Below are positions 1-9,662 of a stretch of DNA of 64,000 nucleotides, one piece after another. The notes under the pieces are model-generated. The model worked only from the letters and a program-made list of their open reading frames with translations. It ran no database searches and was not told where the DNA came from. The DNA is from Planctomycetota bacterium (lineage in GTDB: Bacteria; Planctomycetota; PUPC01; JACPCR01). The stretch lies in assembly GCA_016179685.1 (NCBI GenBank), contig JACPCR010000110.1, positions 1 through 64,000 of the forward strand, given 5' to 3'. Both the position numbers and the translations under genes were made by a program. The first letter of the stretch is position 1. Each line of letters begins with the position of its first letter.

Positions 1-228
1 ACAGGCCTTGAGGCGTGGCGCTGCTCGGACAACGGCTAAAGCCGTCACTCCAACTTGGGTTGAGGCCTTCTTCTTAAGTGGTTGTATATAAACGTGTTAT
101 CAGTTTGTTTCTCAGGCGAAGCACCGATGAACTATCCCCGATCCCCGGATCGCTGGAGCGATGCGGCTACGACGACCACCGAGCGCGGAAGTACAACTCC
201 CAATCCCCGCATCGCAGAAGCAACGCCG

Positions 229-3200
229 CTACGAAGCGGTCGGGGGCTCGGCGGCGGTCTTTTCCTGTTCCTTCCTATTCCGCAGGCGGCGGCATCGTTC
301 CCAGTAAAAGAGCACGGGGATGAAGATATCGATGACCTCATCGGCGACGAGGATGCCGCCGAGGATGGGGGCGGCCATGGGCCGCATGAATTCAGACCCG
401 ACGCCAGTGGCCCACAGCATGGGGATGAGCGCCAGGATCGTCGTGCCTTCGGTGAGGAGCTTCGGCCGCAGGCGGTGGACCGCGCCTTCGATGACCGCTT
501 CCTTGATTTCTTCTTCGGACTGAATGTTTTCGAGGCCGCCGCGCTTGTCGATGGCCTCTCGCAAGTAAACCAGCATCACGATGCCGGTCTCCGTCGCCAA
601 GCCGAAACAAGCGATGTAGCCGACCCAGACGGCGACGCTGAAGTTGTATCCGAAGAGGTACTGGAACAGGGCGCCTCCGGCCACGGCGCCAGGGACGGAG
701 AGGAACATCATGAGGGTGTCCGGGAGGTCTTTATAGGTCATGTACAGGATGACGAAGATAATCACGATGACCATGGGAAACACGATGGTCAGCGTTTTCT
801 GCGCCCGGACCTGATGTTCGAATTGGCCGCTCCACTCCAGGTAATAACCCGGCGGGAGCTGGACGCCGGCTTCGACGGTCCGTTGAGCCTCCTCCACGAA
901 GCCGACGATATCGCGGTCACGCACGTTGAGCTGGACGTAGGCGCGGAGCAGCCCGTTCTCGCTCTTGATCATGCTGGGGCCCGGGAGGATGCGGACCTCT
1001 GCGACGAGGGAGAGCGGGACCTGGCGAAGCCGTGAGGCGGGGCCGGCGGTTGAGGCAGCGGCGTCCTCCGAGGGCCGGCCCTGCATGCCGGCCGCGCCTC
1101 CATCCATCCCTGCGGGCGTCATGCCCTGCGCCGCGGGCACGAGGATGTTCTTCACCTGCTCCTCATCGTCGCGCCAGTCGCGGGGATAGCGCACGCGCAC
1201 GGGGAATCGCTGCCGGCCCTCGACGGTCATGGTGATCTCCTTGCCCCCGAGCGCGACTTCGATGACGTTCTGGATGTCCTGGACGCTGACGCCGTACCGG
1301 GCCGCCTGCTCCCGATCGATGTGAATCTCGAGGTAATTCTCGCCCACGATCTGGTCGGGGAAGACATCGACCGCCCCGCGCACCTGCCGGAGCACGGCCG
1401 CGATCTCCTGGGACACCTTCTGGATCGTCTCCAGGTCCGTCCCGAAGACCTTGACGCCGATCATGGTGCGCACCCCCGTGGAAAGCATGTCCACCCGATT
1501 GATGATCGGCTTGGTCCAGATGTTGCCCCAACCCGGAAACTGCAATTCGGAATCGATCTCCTTCACGAGGTCGCCCGGCTCCTTCTGCCAGAGGAAGACT
1601 TTTCTGGAGAAATCGCCTTCTCTTCGGGTTCGAAGGGCCTGGAGGTCCTCGGGGGACGGGTCACGGGCGAGGCGTCCCTGGCGGCGTCCTTGGCTCACCG
1701 CTTCCTCGAGGAGATACCAGACCATGGTGCCAGGCCCCTGGTCTTGAAGCTCCCAGTTCAAGTGCTGGATGCGGGCCTTCATCAGCTTCTCTTGTTGCTG
1801 CTCCAGGAGGCCTTGCAGCCTCTGGAACAGCGTTGGCCTCGGCTGCCCCGTGACGGCTCGCAATGGCTCGACGAACCTGGAAAAGCGGCCCGGCGGCTCG
1901 GAAAAGAGGTCGGGGACGCTCTCCACGATCCCTTCCTGCACGAAGGAATCGGCTATCCGCTGGACCGCGCGTGTCACATCCTCCAGCAGCATCCACTCGT
2001 TGAAGCGGGGAGCGAATTCCTGGACCAGGGCATCCTCGAGTTTCTTCCACTTTTCGTCCGCTGGCCGGGCCTTGAGGGCTCCCTGGGCCTGCCAGTGCTT
2101 GAGAATCTCATCTCGGAGAAGGACTGCCCACATCCTGCCCTTCTCAGGAACGTATTCCGTGAGCCTCTGCATGCAAAGCTCCCGCATCGTGCGGTCGAAC
2201 CGCGTCCCGGCCTCCATGGCCACGGCGTTGGCAAAATCCTTGACCTCATCCTCGGAGATGGGCTTGAGGATTCCCTCCTTCTGGAGAAGCCGGGACACTT
2301 GCAGAGCCTCGGCCAGGATGTCGTCGTAGAGCAGTTTGCGTTTGGGCCACCAGGGTCTGGGCCTCAAGCTGACCACGGTCTCCACCATGTCGATGGGCGA
2401 GGGGTCCGTCGGGGTGTCCGCGCGCCCGGCCTTGCCGACGACCTGGTGGACCTCGGGGAAGGAGCGGGTGACGCGGTTGCGGGCCTTGAGGTCGTCCCCG
2501 ACCTGCGTGATGTTGGCATTGGGAGTGGTGACGGGCATGTCCATGACGGCCAGCTCGTCGAGGGGCGGCATGAATTCCTCGCCGAGGGGCCGGAGCACCC
2601 GGAAGCTGGCCAGGGCGGCGAGGAAGAGGACGGCCATGCAGATCAGTTTATGCCGGGCGACGAGCAGGATGGACAGGGTGACCATGAAGGGGACGCCGAC
2701 GACGAAGAAAATCCAGGGCACTTTTTGAGGGAAGATGGGAAGGCCGAAGAGGAGAAAGACGCCGGTGATGATCACGATGGCGTCGGGGTATCGCAGGAAG
2801 AACTCGAGCATGGGCTTATAAATCTGGACGAAGGACCGGACGAGCCAGACGTCTTCCTGGGAAAGAAGCCGGCCCCGGACGAAGGTGGGGATGATGGCGG
2901 GAACGAGGGTGATGGCCAGGAGGGCGACGCCCAGGAGCGCGAAGGACTTGGTATAGGCGAGGGGATTGAACATCTTGCCTTCGATGCCGCCGAGGACGAA
3001 GATGGGTCCGAACGAGAGGAGCATGATGATGATGGAGAAAAAGAGGGGGCCGCCCACGACTTTGCAGGCCTGGATGACGACTGCGCGGGTGTCGCCTTTG
3101 ACCTCCTGTCCGTGGAAATGCTCATAAAGCCGGTTGTAGGCGTTCTCGGTCATCACGATCCCGGCGTCCACCAACACGCCGATGGAGATGGCGATGCCGG

Positions 3201-4368
3201 AGAGCGACATGATGTTGGAAGGGATGTGGAAATAGTACATGAAAATGAAGGCGCCGAGCACCGCCAGGGGCAAGGTCACGCAGATGACCACGGCGCTCCG
3301 GAAGTGCCAGAGGACCAGGAAGACCACCAGGCTGGCGATCAGGATTTCCTCAGTCAGCGTATGCTTGAGCGTGTCGATGGAGGCCCGGATCAACCCGGTC
3401 CGGTCGTAGAAGGGGACGATGCGCACCCCGGGTGGCAGGCCGGCCTGAAGCTGCTGGATTTTGTCCTTGACGCGCTGCGTCACCTCGAGGGGATTTTCGC
3501 CGTAACGCATCATGACGACGCCGCCGACGGCCTCACGCCCGTCCTTTTCCAAGATGCTCCGCCGGAAGGCGGGTCCGAGCTGGACGTGGCCGAGGCGGTC
3601 CACCGTGATGGGCACGCCGTTGCGCTCGGTGATGACGACGTTTCGCAGGTCGTCTATTCCCTGAATCCAGCCGAAGCCGCGGACGAGGTATTCCGAACCG
3701 CCCTTGTGGATGACCTTGCCGCCGACGCTGGAATTCGAGCTCATGACGGCCTGGAAGACCTGCCCGAGGCTGAGGTCATAGGCCCGGAGCTTTTCCGGAT
3801 CGATATCGACCTGATACTCGCGGACGAACCCGCCCACGCTGGAGACCTGAGCGACGCCCGGGACGGAGTTCAACTGGTAACGGACGTACCAGTCCTGAAT
3901 GGTCCGCAGCTCTTCGAGGTTTTTCCCTTCGCCTTCCACGGTGTACCAGAATATCTGGCCGAGGGCCGTCGCGTCCGGCGCCAGATAGGGAACCACTCCG
4001 GGCGGCAGAAAACTGGTAGCTATGGAAAGGCGTTCGAGGACACGGACTCGAGCGAAGTAAAACTCGATTTTTTCGTCGAAAATGATGTTGATCATGGAGA
4101 AGCCGAACTCGCTCGTGGCGCGGATCGACTTGACCCCGGCCAGTCCTTGCAGGTTGACCGAGAGCGGGTAAGTGATTTGGTCCTCGATTTCCTTGGGGCT
4201 GCGGCCCGGCCAATCCGCCCAGACGATGACCTGGTTTTCCGAGAGGTCGGGAATGGCATCGACGGGCGTCCGGTAGAGGCAATAGATGCCCCACAGCGCC
4301 CCCGCGAGCACCGCGAGAAGGACGACAAACCGGTTTCTGACTGAATATTCGATGATTTTGGAGATCAT
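229..4368 (-). CDS. cusA: Heavy-metal RND efflux permease, CusA type, with a large insertion
   Basis: Inner-membrane proton-driven pump expected to export monovalent Cu/Ag. The N-terminus (ISKIIEYSVRNRFVV) and the TM4 motif VDAGIVMTENA, with the proton-relay Asp, are typical of the heavy-metal RND subfamily. The porter segment GKAGRADTPTDPSPIDM matches CusA, where this Met is part of the Met relay, so Cu(I)/Ag(I) is the best inferred substrate. At 1379 residues it is about 330 longer than usual. About 245 extra residues (roughly 678-923, rich in Glu, Arg and Leu, predicted helical) lie between the WWPKR segment and the ELQFPGWGN segment of the periplasmic porter domain. The membrane part before GEEFMPPLDE also has additional hydrophobic segments. 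It is the last gene of the operon, 242 bases after the adaptor. No clear ribosome site precedes the ATG. Confidence 0.93.
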   Translation of the reverse strand: MISKIIEYSVRNRFVVLLAVLAGALWGIYCLYRTPVDAIPDLSENQVIVWADWPGRSPKEIEDQITYPLSVNLQGLAGVKSIRATSEFGFSMINIIFDEKIEFYFARVRVLERLSIATSFLPPGVVPYLAPDATALGQIFWYTVEGEGKNLEELRTIQDWYVRYQLNSVPGVAQVSSVGGFVREYQVDIDPEKLRAYDLSLGQVFQAVMSSNSSVGGKVIHKGGSEYLVRGFGWIQGIDDLRNVVITERNGVPITVDRLGHVQLGPAFRRSILEKDGREAVGGVVMMRYGENPLEVTQRVKDKIQQLQAGLPPGVRIVPFYDRTGLIRASIDTLKHTLTEEILIASLVVFLVLWHFRSAVVICVTLPLAVLGAFIFMYYFHIPSNIMSLSGIAISIGVLVDAGIVMTENAYNRLYEHFHGQEVKGDTRAVVIQACKVVGGPLFFSIIIMLLSFGPIFVLGGIEGKMFNPLAYTKSFALLGVALLAITLVPAIIPTFVRGRLLSQEDVWLVRSFVQIYKPMLEFFLRYPDAIVIITGVFLLFGLPIFPQKVPWIFFVVGVPFMVTLSILLVARHKLICMAVLFLAALASFRVLRPLGEEFMPPLDELAVMDMPVTTPNANITQVGDDLKARNRVTRSFPEVHQVVGKAGRADTPTDPSPIDMVETVVSLRPRPWWPKRKLLYDDILAEALQVSRLLQKEGILKPISEDEVKDFANAVAMEAGTRFDRTMRELCMQRLTEYVPEKGRMWAVLLRDEILKHWQAQGALKARPADEKWKKLEDALVQEFAPRFNEWMLLEDVTRAVQRIADSFVQEGIVESVPDLFSEPPGRFSRFVEPLRAVTGQPRPTLFQRLQGLLEQQQEKLMKARIQHLNWELQDQGPGTMVWYLLEEAVSQGRRQGRLARDPSPEDLQALRTRREGDFSRKVFLWQKEPGDLVKEIDSELQFPGWGNIWTKPIINRVDMLSTGVRTMIGVKVFGTDLETIQKVSQEIAAVLRQVRGAVDVFPDQIVGENYLEIHIDREQAARYGVSVQDIQNVIEVALGGKEITMTVEGRQRFPVRVRYPRDWRDDEEQVKNILVPAAQGMTPAGMDGGAAGMQGRPSEDAAASTAGPASRLRQVPLSLVAEVRILPGPSMIKSENGLLRAYVQLNVRDRDIVGFVEEAQRTVEAGVQLPPGYYLEWSGQFEHQVRAQKTLTIVFPMVIVIIFVILYMTYKDLPDTLMMFLSVPGAVAGGALFQYLFGYNFSVAVWVGYIACFGLATETGIVMLVYLREAIDKRGGLENIQSEEEIKEAVIEGAVHRLRPKLLTEGTTILALIPMLWATGVGSEFMRPMAAPILGGILVADEVIDIFIPVLFYWERCRRLRNRKEQEKTAAEPPTAS

Positions 4369-4386
4369 AGGTGAATGGCTGAGGGC

Positions 4387-4430
4387 GGACGGGGCGGACG
4401 AATCGGACGGGGCGGACGAATCGGACGAAG
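4387..4430. repeat. 18-bp tandem repeat (two full copies plus a partial)
   Basis: The unit GGACGGGGCGGACGAATC occurs at 4387-4404 and again, identical, at 4405-4422, followed by a partial copy. It lies between the adaptor and pump genes, just upstream of the pump start, and does not encode a recognisable product. Confidence 0.8.
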
Positions 4431-4566
4431 ATCAGCAACATGCCGATTCCCAGAGTTCATTTTCGTCTAGAAACCCCGGTGAAATTCAAGTGCCGTTTCA
4501 ATTTAACTTGTTTTAAATAGACCACTTATGCAGAATCGGTTCTTCATATCTCGCCGGAGTTTCCAA

Positions 4567-4612
4567 AGTAGACGGGTTCGCAAGTGCGGATGCACTCACG
4601 AGCCCGACTACT
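4567..4612 (-). terminator. Long hairpin at the 3' end of the adaptor gene
   Basis: Arms of 14 bases (4567-4580 and 4599-4612) pair with two mismatches. Inside them a second stem, AGTGC/GCACT, closes an ATCC loop, giving an extended 46-base hairpin that overlaps the adaptor stop codon. There is no U-run after it on the minus strand, so a leaky attenuator, an RNA-processing site or a 3'-end stabiliser between adaptor and pump is as likely as a true terminator. Confidence 0.4.
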
Positions 4613-6320
4613 AATGTTTGTGCCCAGCTTGCCCCGACGGGCTTCCGCTGGCCCCGAAGTAGGCTGCGGCCGCTGCCGGATTCAGCCTCGCCTCCGCGTC
4701 GAGCAGGAACGCGCCCGCCGTGACGACGCGGTCGCCGGCCTTCAGTCCCCCGAGCACCGGGTAGTACTCGCCCGTGCGGGGTCCCACGGTGATTTCCACG
4801 GCCTCGAAGACACCGCCGCCGCGGTCGACGAAGGCCGTCTTGCGCACCCCGGTATCAATGACCGAATCGAAGGGGACCGAAAGCACCTGCTCGTATTCCA
4901 CGTGCTGCATGGCGCTGCCGCAGTCGGGGCACTGGGAGTCCCCAGAAGAAGTTTCCCCCAAGTGGAGTGAACAGCGCCATCCTTCGACGACCCGAGTGAC
5001 CTGGTCGCTTTGGACGGGCGGCTTCTCCCGCTTCTCCAATTCCATGTTGCATTTTGGACATCGGCCAGGTTTGTCACTCACCACCTCCGGGTGCATGGGA
5101 CACTGATAGATGAATTCGGGGGGCGATCCAGCAGTCGCCTCGCCATCCAGCCCGCCTTCCTTGACGCGCTCGTGGCCGCAGAGGGTGCAGGACCCAGGCT
5201 TATCCGAGCTTCCGGCGGAGCAACCGGGGCCGCACCCGTAAGCGACTTCCGAGCTTCTTCCCACGGTCACCCGAAAGATCGCCGTGACGTACATCCCCGC
5301 CTTCAGCCGGTGGTCATCATTGGGAATCTCGATACGTACCCGGACTGTCCGCGTTTCCGTCTGAAGGGTGGGCTGGATGAAGGAAACCGTCCCGCGGAAG
5401 GATTCGCCAGGATAGGCCACGGTCTTGGCCTCCACGAGCTGACCTATCTTGACCAGTCCGATGTCGCGTTCAAACACCTCCGCCTGCATCCAGACTACGG
5501 AATCATCGACGATGGTGTAGGAGTCTTCTCCGACCTGAAGATACTGTCCCTGGTGGATGTCCTTTTCGTAGACAAAACCAGAGATCGGAGAGTCGATGAT
5601 CAAGTGAGTGCTGGCCTTGCGTGACTTTTCCAGTTCCTCGACCTGGGCCTGTGAGATTCCCCAGAGACGCAGGCGCTCCCTCGCCGATTCCAGCAGATTC
5701 TTCGCATGAAGCTGGTCTTCTTCCTTCACGCCCGGCTGCGCCTCGATGCTTTCCAGCGTCTTGAGCGCCAGCAAATACTCTTCCTGAGTCGTCACCAGGT
5801 CGGGGCTGTAAATCTTGTAGACAGGGTCGCCCCGCTCAATCCGCAGTCCCGTGAAGTTCACGAATAGCTCATCTACGCGGCCGGCGATGCGGGCGCTCAG
5901 GTGCGCGATCCGGCGCTCATCCCACTCGATGAAGCCCACCGTTCGGACCTCCTGGACCATGGTGCGATGGACGACCTCGGTGGTGGCCAGTCCAGCCTGC
6001 TGAATGCGGAAAGGCGAGAGCTGGACCCGGGAGACGACTCCCGGCGGGAGGCTTGTTTTTTCTCCCACCTTGCGCTTGGAGAGCGGCATGCCGCAGATGG
6101 GGCAGTTTCCGGGCTCCTTGCGCACGACGCTGGGATGCATCGGGCAGTAGAATTCAAATTCGCTGGACACCGCATGCTCGGCGTGAGACGGACGGGTGTA
6201 GCGGTCCACCAAGTTCATGATGTAACTCCAATTGCCCACGATGAGGCCGAGGATGGCGAAGATGAAGATGAATCGCAGACGGACGAACAGGATTCTGATG
6301 ACTGTCCAGAGGCTACTCAT
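4611..6320 (-). CDS. cusB: RND periplasmic adaptor (CusB-like) with four Cys-rich metal modules
   Basis: Membrane-fusion protein linking the pump to TolC. A single N-terminal membrane segment (FIFIFAILGLIVGNW) precedes a heavy-metal-binding module CPMHPSVV...CPICGM near residue 58. The adaptor core follows (RVQLSPFRIQQAGLATTEV onward, the lipoyl/hairpin part, then a beta-barrel with VRIEIPND). Unusually, three more Cys-pair modules are inserted before the last domain: CGPGC...CTLCG near residue 362, CPMHPEVV...CPKCNM near 405, and CSLH...CPDCG near 448. The ATG at 6320 has a GAGGAA ribosome site; an in-frame GTG at 6383 overlaps the upstream TolC stop as GTGA and could give 21 extra residues. 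The modules suggest metal capture and hand-over to the pump (inference). Confidence 0.9.
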   Translation of the reverse strand: MSSLWTVIRILFVRLRFIFIFAILGLIVGNWSYIMNLVDRYTRPSHAEHAVSSEFEFYCPMHPSVVRKEPGNCPICGMPLSKRKVGEKTSLPPGVVSRVQLSPFRIQQAGLATTEVVHRTMVQEVRTVGFIEWDERRIAHLSARIAGRVDELFVNFTGLRIERGDPVYKIYSPDLVTTQEEYLLALKTLESIEAQPGVKEEDQLHAKNLLESARERLRLWGISQAQVEELEKSRKASTHLIIDSPISGFVYEKDIHQGQYLQVGEDSYTIVDDSVVWMQAEVFERDIGLVKIGQLVEAKTVAYPGESFRGTVSFIQPTLQTETRTVRVRIEIPNDDHRLKAGMYVTAIFRVTVGRSSEVAYGCGPGCSAGSSDKPGSCTLCGHERVKEGGLDGEATAGSPPEFIYQCPMHPEVVSDKPGRCPKCNMELEKREKPPVQSDQVTRVVEGWRCSLHLGETSSGDSQCPDCGSAMQHVEYEQVLSVPFDSVIDTGVRKTAFVDRGGGVFEAVEITVGPRTGEYYPVLGGLKAGDRVVTAGAFLLDAEARLNPAAAAAYFGASGSPSGQAGHKH

Positions 6321-6379
6321 GACTTCCTCGAAATAACGTCTTACGGCTAAAGGACTTGAAACTTTCCGGCACTCTTCCT

Positions 6380-7984
6380 TCACTTGGACGGAGGAGTGGG
6401 TCCGGCCCCCTCCCCGCCGGGTCGGGGTTCGGTAGGGACCTGGGAAGGCAAGTGCCTGCCCATGGCTTTTTCGAGCCTGGCGAGATTCAGCCGGTAATCT
6501 CTTAAGAACCCGTGGAAGCTGAGGTTGAAATCGAGCCAGAGGCGCTGAGCATCGAGAAGCTCGAGAAAACCGGCTTTTCCGCTGAGATAGGCAACGCGTG
6601 TGCTTTCGAGCGACTGCCTGGCCTGTGGGAGAAGCGAGGCACGGAAAAGCTCGCGCTGCCGTCGGGCGGCGTCTACAAGGAAGTGAGCACTTCGAATGGC
6701 AAAGCGGACCTCATTCTGGACTGCGGAGCGCTCTGCCTCGAGGACGGCCAGGTCCCGCAGCATTTCCCGCAGGGGCGCGTCCGGGCTGCCGAACCAGAGG
6801 TCGGGTCGGAGGGAGGGTTGAAGGCCAAGCGTCTCCAGCTTCTTCAGCTCGACTTCCACGTCACCCACCGCCGCGGGCGTCGGGACCCCACCATCGGTCA
6901 CGCCTTGCTGAGGAACGGCGAACCGGCCAGCGATTTCTGTCATGATCCGAAGCCGAACGACTTGCAGCTCAGCGAGCTGAATGTCCTGCTGCTCGGCCAG
7001 GGCGCTTGCATAAAGCTCCTCGTGGTTGAGCGGAATCTCAGCGTCCGCGGTCTCCTCGGGCCCGCCCAGGGGAACGTCCGGCGGCCGGTTCATCAAGGTA
7101 TTCAGTTGGGCAGCCAGGGTGGCCTGATTCTTCTGAAGGGTAATCCGCTCCTGGGACAATTTGGAAAGCCTAACCTGAGCCTTGACGACGTCATTGAAGG
7201 CGGCCTGATTATTCTCGTACTTTTTCCGAGCCGTTCGCTCGAAATCCGCCAGAAGCTCTTCGTTTTCCCGGGTGATCCGGAGGGCCTGGCCCGTATAGGC
7301 GTACTCGGCATAGGCTTCCCGGATGCCCGTGACCAGGTCCCGCACGGCGATCTCGAGTTTCTTGGCCTCGATGAGGACGTCGTTCCGAGCGACAGCGCGC
7401 TTGAGCGAGAGCAACCCGGGAGTGCCTTGAGGCCGCGGCGGCAAGGGGCCCGCCACTTCGGGAACACCCGCGAAAGGTTCGGACACCTCGATGAAATGAT
7501 CGAGATAGATGGCTCGGCCAAGGCGTTCCACGGCGAGCCGCCAGGACTCCCGCCGGGCCTGTAGGCCCGGGTTGCGTTCGAAAGCGGCGGCCAGGATGAG
7601 ACGCAGGGTCGTCGATTTGGCGAGCGCAGGGTCCAGGTCAGCCGAGCGTGCCAGCCTCCGGGCATCGCGAAACTCCTCGCTCGTGAACTTTTCGAAGAAG
7701 AGCGGTTCGGGCATGGCCTGCAGCTCCTGCGCCCAGGAGGCTCGAACGGAGGCCAGGACCCCCGCGCTGGCTGAGGCCGAGGGTCTTAGCTTCTGCGACG
7801 CCCCCATCGCTGCATCCACGGCAGGCGTTCCCCATTCGCGGCCCGCGAGGGCGTCCGCGGAGACGGACGCGCCCTCTTCGACAAGACGGAGGTCCCGATA
7901 GGTCTCCAGGAACTTCTCCGCCGCGGCAGGCGGGAAAATGAACGTCCCAACAAGAAGCGCCAAGGGGATCGTGCAGGCTTTCAT
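6380..7984 (-). CDS. TolC-family outer-membrane efflux protein (CusC-like)
   Basis: Outer-membrane channel subunit. A signal peptide (ALLVGTFIFPPAAA) is followed by about 120 extra N-terminal residues, then two TolC repeats. The first contains LRLILAAAFERNPGLQA; the second ends RVAYLSGKAGFLELLDAQRL, the family's usual C-terminal helix signature. 534 residues is on the long side for the family. A GGAGGT ribosome site precedes the ATG. The 3' end overlaps a possible GTG start of the adaptor, so the two are probably translationally coupled. It directly follows a second TolC gene; two channel genes in one RND operon is uncommon and may reflect duplication or a heteromeric channel. Confidence 0.88.
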   Translation of the reverse strand: MKACTIPLALLVGTFIFPPAAAEKFLETYRDLRLVEEGASVSADALAGREWGTPAVDAAMGASQKLRPSASASAGVLASVRASWAQELQAMPEPLFFEKFTSEEFRDARRLARSADLDPALAKSTTLRLILAAAFERNPGLQARRESWRLAVERLGRAIYLDHFIEVSEPFAGVPEVAGPLPPRPQGTPGLLSLKRAVARNDVLIEAKKLEIAVRDLVTGIREAYAEYAYTGQALRITRENEELLADFERTARKKYENNQAAFNDVVKAQVRLSKLSQERITLQKNQATLAAQLNTLMNRPPDVPLGGPEETADAEIPLNHEELYASALAEQQDIQLAELQVVRLRIMTEIAGRFAVPQQGVTDGGVPTPAAVGDVEVELKKLETLGLQPSLRPDLWFGSPDAPLREMLRDLAVLEAERSAVQNEVRFAIRSAHFLVDAARRQRELFRASLLPQARQSLESTRVAYLSGKAGFLELLDAQRLWLDFNLSFHGFLRDYRLNLARLEKAMGRHLPSQVPTEPRPGGEGAGPTPPSK

Positions 7985-8030
7985 ATTTCCTGACCTCCGG
8001 ACGGGAATCTAAAGGTTGCGGGCGGCATCA

Positions 8031-9473
8031 TCAAGGATTGGGGCTGGCGGATTCCTGGGAGGGGCCGGGCCCCTGTGGCTTGGGCGCGGCTGGGTCGGAC
8101 CCCGCTGGAGGAGGCTCGGAAACCGGCAAGCGGCCTCCGATGATCTGCTCGAGAAGCACGAGGGACTTGTGAATCTCCTCGACGGCGCGATGCAGTTCCA
8201 AGCTCGCCTTCAACCACATCTCCAGCGCCGTCGTGAACTCCGTCAAATTGCCCTGCCCCTCTCGATACCAGGTCCGGGCCATTTCCATGGCGGCCTCGGC
8301 CTTGGGGATGACCTGTTGCTCAAAAGTCCTGCGCCGGCGATTAGCGTTCATCCACCGGACGTAGACATCCTTCAATTCTGACATCGTCTCATTCTCGAGA
8401 GCCCTCACGCCGAGGGCCGCGGCATCTCGCTCATGCTGGGCTTCAGAAAGCCTGGCACGGTTGCGGGTGCCCCACAAAGGCACACTGACTCCAACCATGA
8501 AGCCCGGGTCGTCCATTTCCGCCCTCATGTAAGCCAGCTCGCCCGTGAAAGTAGGCTTGTTCAGGATTCGGGCCCTCTGGATGTTCGTTTCTGCCTTCTC
8601 CACCCCTATCCTGGCGAGACGGATTTCCTGCCGACCCTCGACCGCGGCCTGGTACAGGCGGTCGAGGTCGAGACTGACCTCTGGCGAGGTCATAAAGGGC
8701 GGGCCGGGGAGGTCGGCTTCCGGCGAACGGTTCATGAGCGTGTTCATCTTGGCCCGCTCTGCGGCATCCATTTCCAGCATGGCTGTCAGGTCGTAACTCA
8801 GTTCAGCGAGGCGTGCTTGCAGCATGAGAACATCCGCCGGCATCGTCTTGTCGAGGGCATACCTCGCGCTAGCCAGACCGACCATTCGGGTCAGAAAATC
8901 CTGGCTCTGCCGATTGACCTCGATGGCCGAAGCGAGATGCATCCTCCCGTACCACGAGGACTTGAGCCGGGCGATCGCATCCCGCACGGCCATCTCATGC
9001 TCGAGACGGGCCATCTCCACCTCTTTGCTAACTAGGTCCCCCTCGAGTCGCCGCCGGCCCGGATAGGGGAACTCCTGGCCAAACCGGATTTCCACCGGTT
9101 CCTCGAGCGAGTATTCATAGGAAACCATGGGATCGGGGAGCGCGACAGCTTGTGGATAGCGCTCGATCACGGCCTTCCATCGCGCCCGCGCGGCATGAAT
9201 CTCAGGATTGCGCTCCAGAACCTGCTGAATGAGGTCGGACAAAGACGACACGGATGCCACAGTCGAGGATGGAGTCGCCCCGAGCGCCTCGGCCGCCGGG
9301 GCGCCCACGGCCTTCCGAGTGAGCGACGGCTCGACCGGCTGCGTCGGCTCGGCCCGAGCGCCCACGGCCTTCTGAGTGACCGGCGGCTCGACCGGCAGGT
9401 TCGGACCAAGGGGCGTACCGGAATCCTCGGCCCAGAGTGTCCAGGACAACAAGAATCTCAGGAAAACGATCAT
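8031..9473 (-). CDS. TolC-family outer-membrane efflux protein, second channel gene
   Basis: Outer-membrane channel subunit of 480 residues. A short hydrophobic leader is followed by a Pro/Val-rich linker containing a two-copy 19-codon repeat (PVEP...KAVGA), then two TolC repeats: LIQQVLERNPEIHAARA, FGQEFPYPGRR, and the C-terminal ARTWYREGQGNLTEF signature. It is 46 bases upstream of the other TolC gene and 189 bases downstream of the small Cys-rich gene. Sequence resemblance to the neighbouring TolC is limited to family motifs, so a recent duplication is unlikely. The ATG is preceded at about ten bases by AAGGA. Confidence 0.88.
   Translation of the reverse strand: MIVFLRFLLSWTLWAEDSGTPLGPNLPVEPPVTQKAVGARAEPTQPVEPSLTRKAVGAPAAEALGATPSSTVASVSSLSDLIQQVLERNPEIHAARARWKAVIERYPQAVALPDPMVSYEYSLEEPVEIRFGQEFPYPGRRRLEGDLVSKEVEMARLEHEMAVRDAIARLKSSWYGRMHLASAIEVNRQSQDFLTRMVGLASARYALDKTMPADVLMLQARLAELSYDLTAMLEMDAAERAKMNTLMNRSPEADLPGPPFMTSPEVSLDLDRLYQAAVEGRQEIRLARIGVEKAETNIQRARILNKPTFTGELAYMRAEMDDPGFMVGVSVPLWGTRNRARLSEAQHERDAAALGVRALENETMSELKDVYVRWMNANRRRRTFEQQVIPKAEAAMEMARTWYREGQGNLTEFTTALEMWLKASLELHRAVEEIHKSLVLLEQIIGGRLPVSEPPPAGSDPAAPKPQGPGPSQESASPNP
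9301..9396. repeat. 57-bp-period direct repeat inside the second TolC gene
   Basis: A 39-base core at 9301-9339 recurs at 9358-9396 with three differences. The 57-base period equals 19 codons, so copy-number change would keep the frame and lengthen or shorten the N-terminal linker. Confidence 0.75.
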
Positions 9474-9662
9474 CGTGGGTTTTTCCTTGCATTGCAGGCC
9501 CCGATCCGATCAGGTCAAATTCAGGGGCCACGGAGTTAACGCTCTCGGTATTTCCAGGTTCGCCGCAGTTGCAAAGACCTCACATGCAGTGGGATCGCAG
9601 GGCTAGCGGCGATACTTGAAATGACGCGCAGGAAGCGCCAGCCAGGCGGGAGGACGGCGGGC

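Noticed and set aside
139..152. Palindrome CGATCC-CC-GGATCG downstream of the first efflux operon
   Set aside because: Two-base loop and no U-run, so not a credible terminator.
1321..4344. Long plus-strand open frame (over 1000 codons) opposite the CusA-type pump gene
   Set aside because: Shadow frame from GC-rich codon use: its content is Asp/Gly/His-rich with no family motif, and the minus-strand frame has clear RND motifs throughout.
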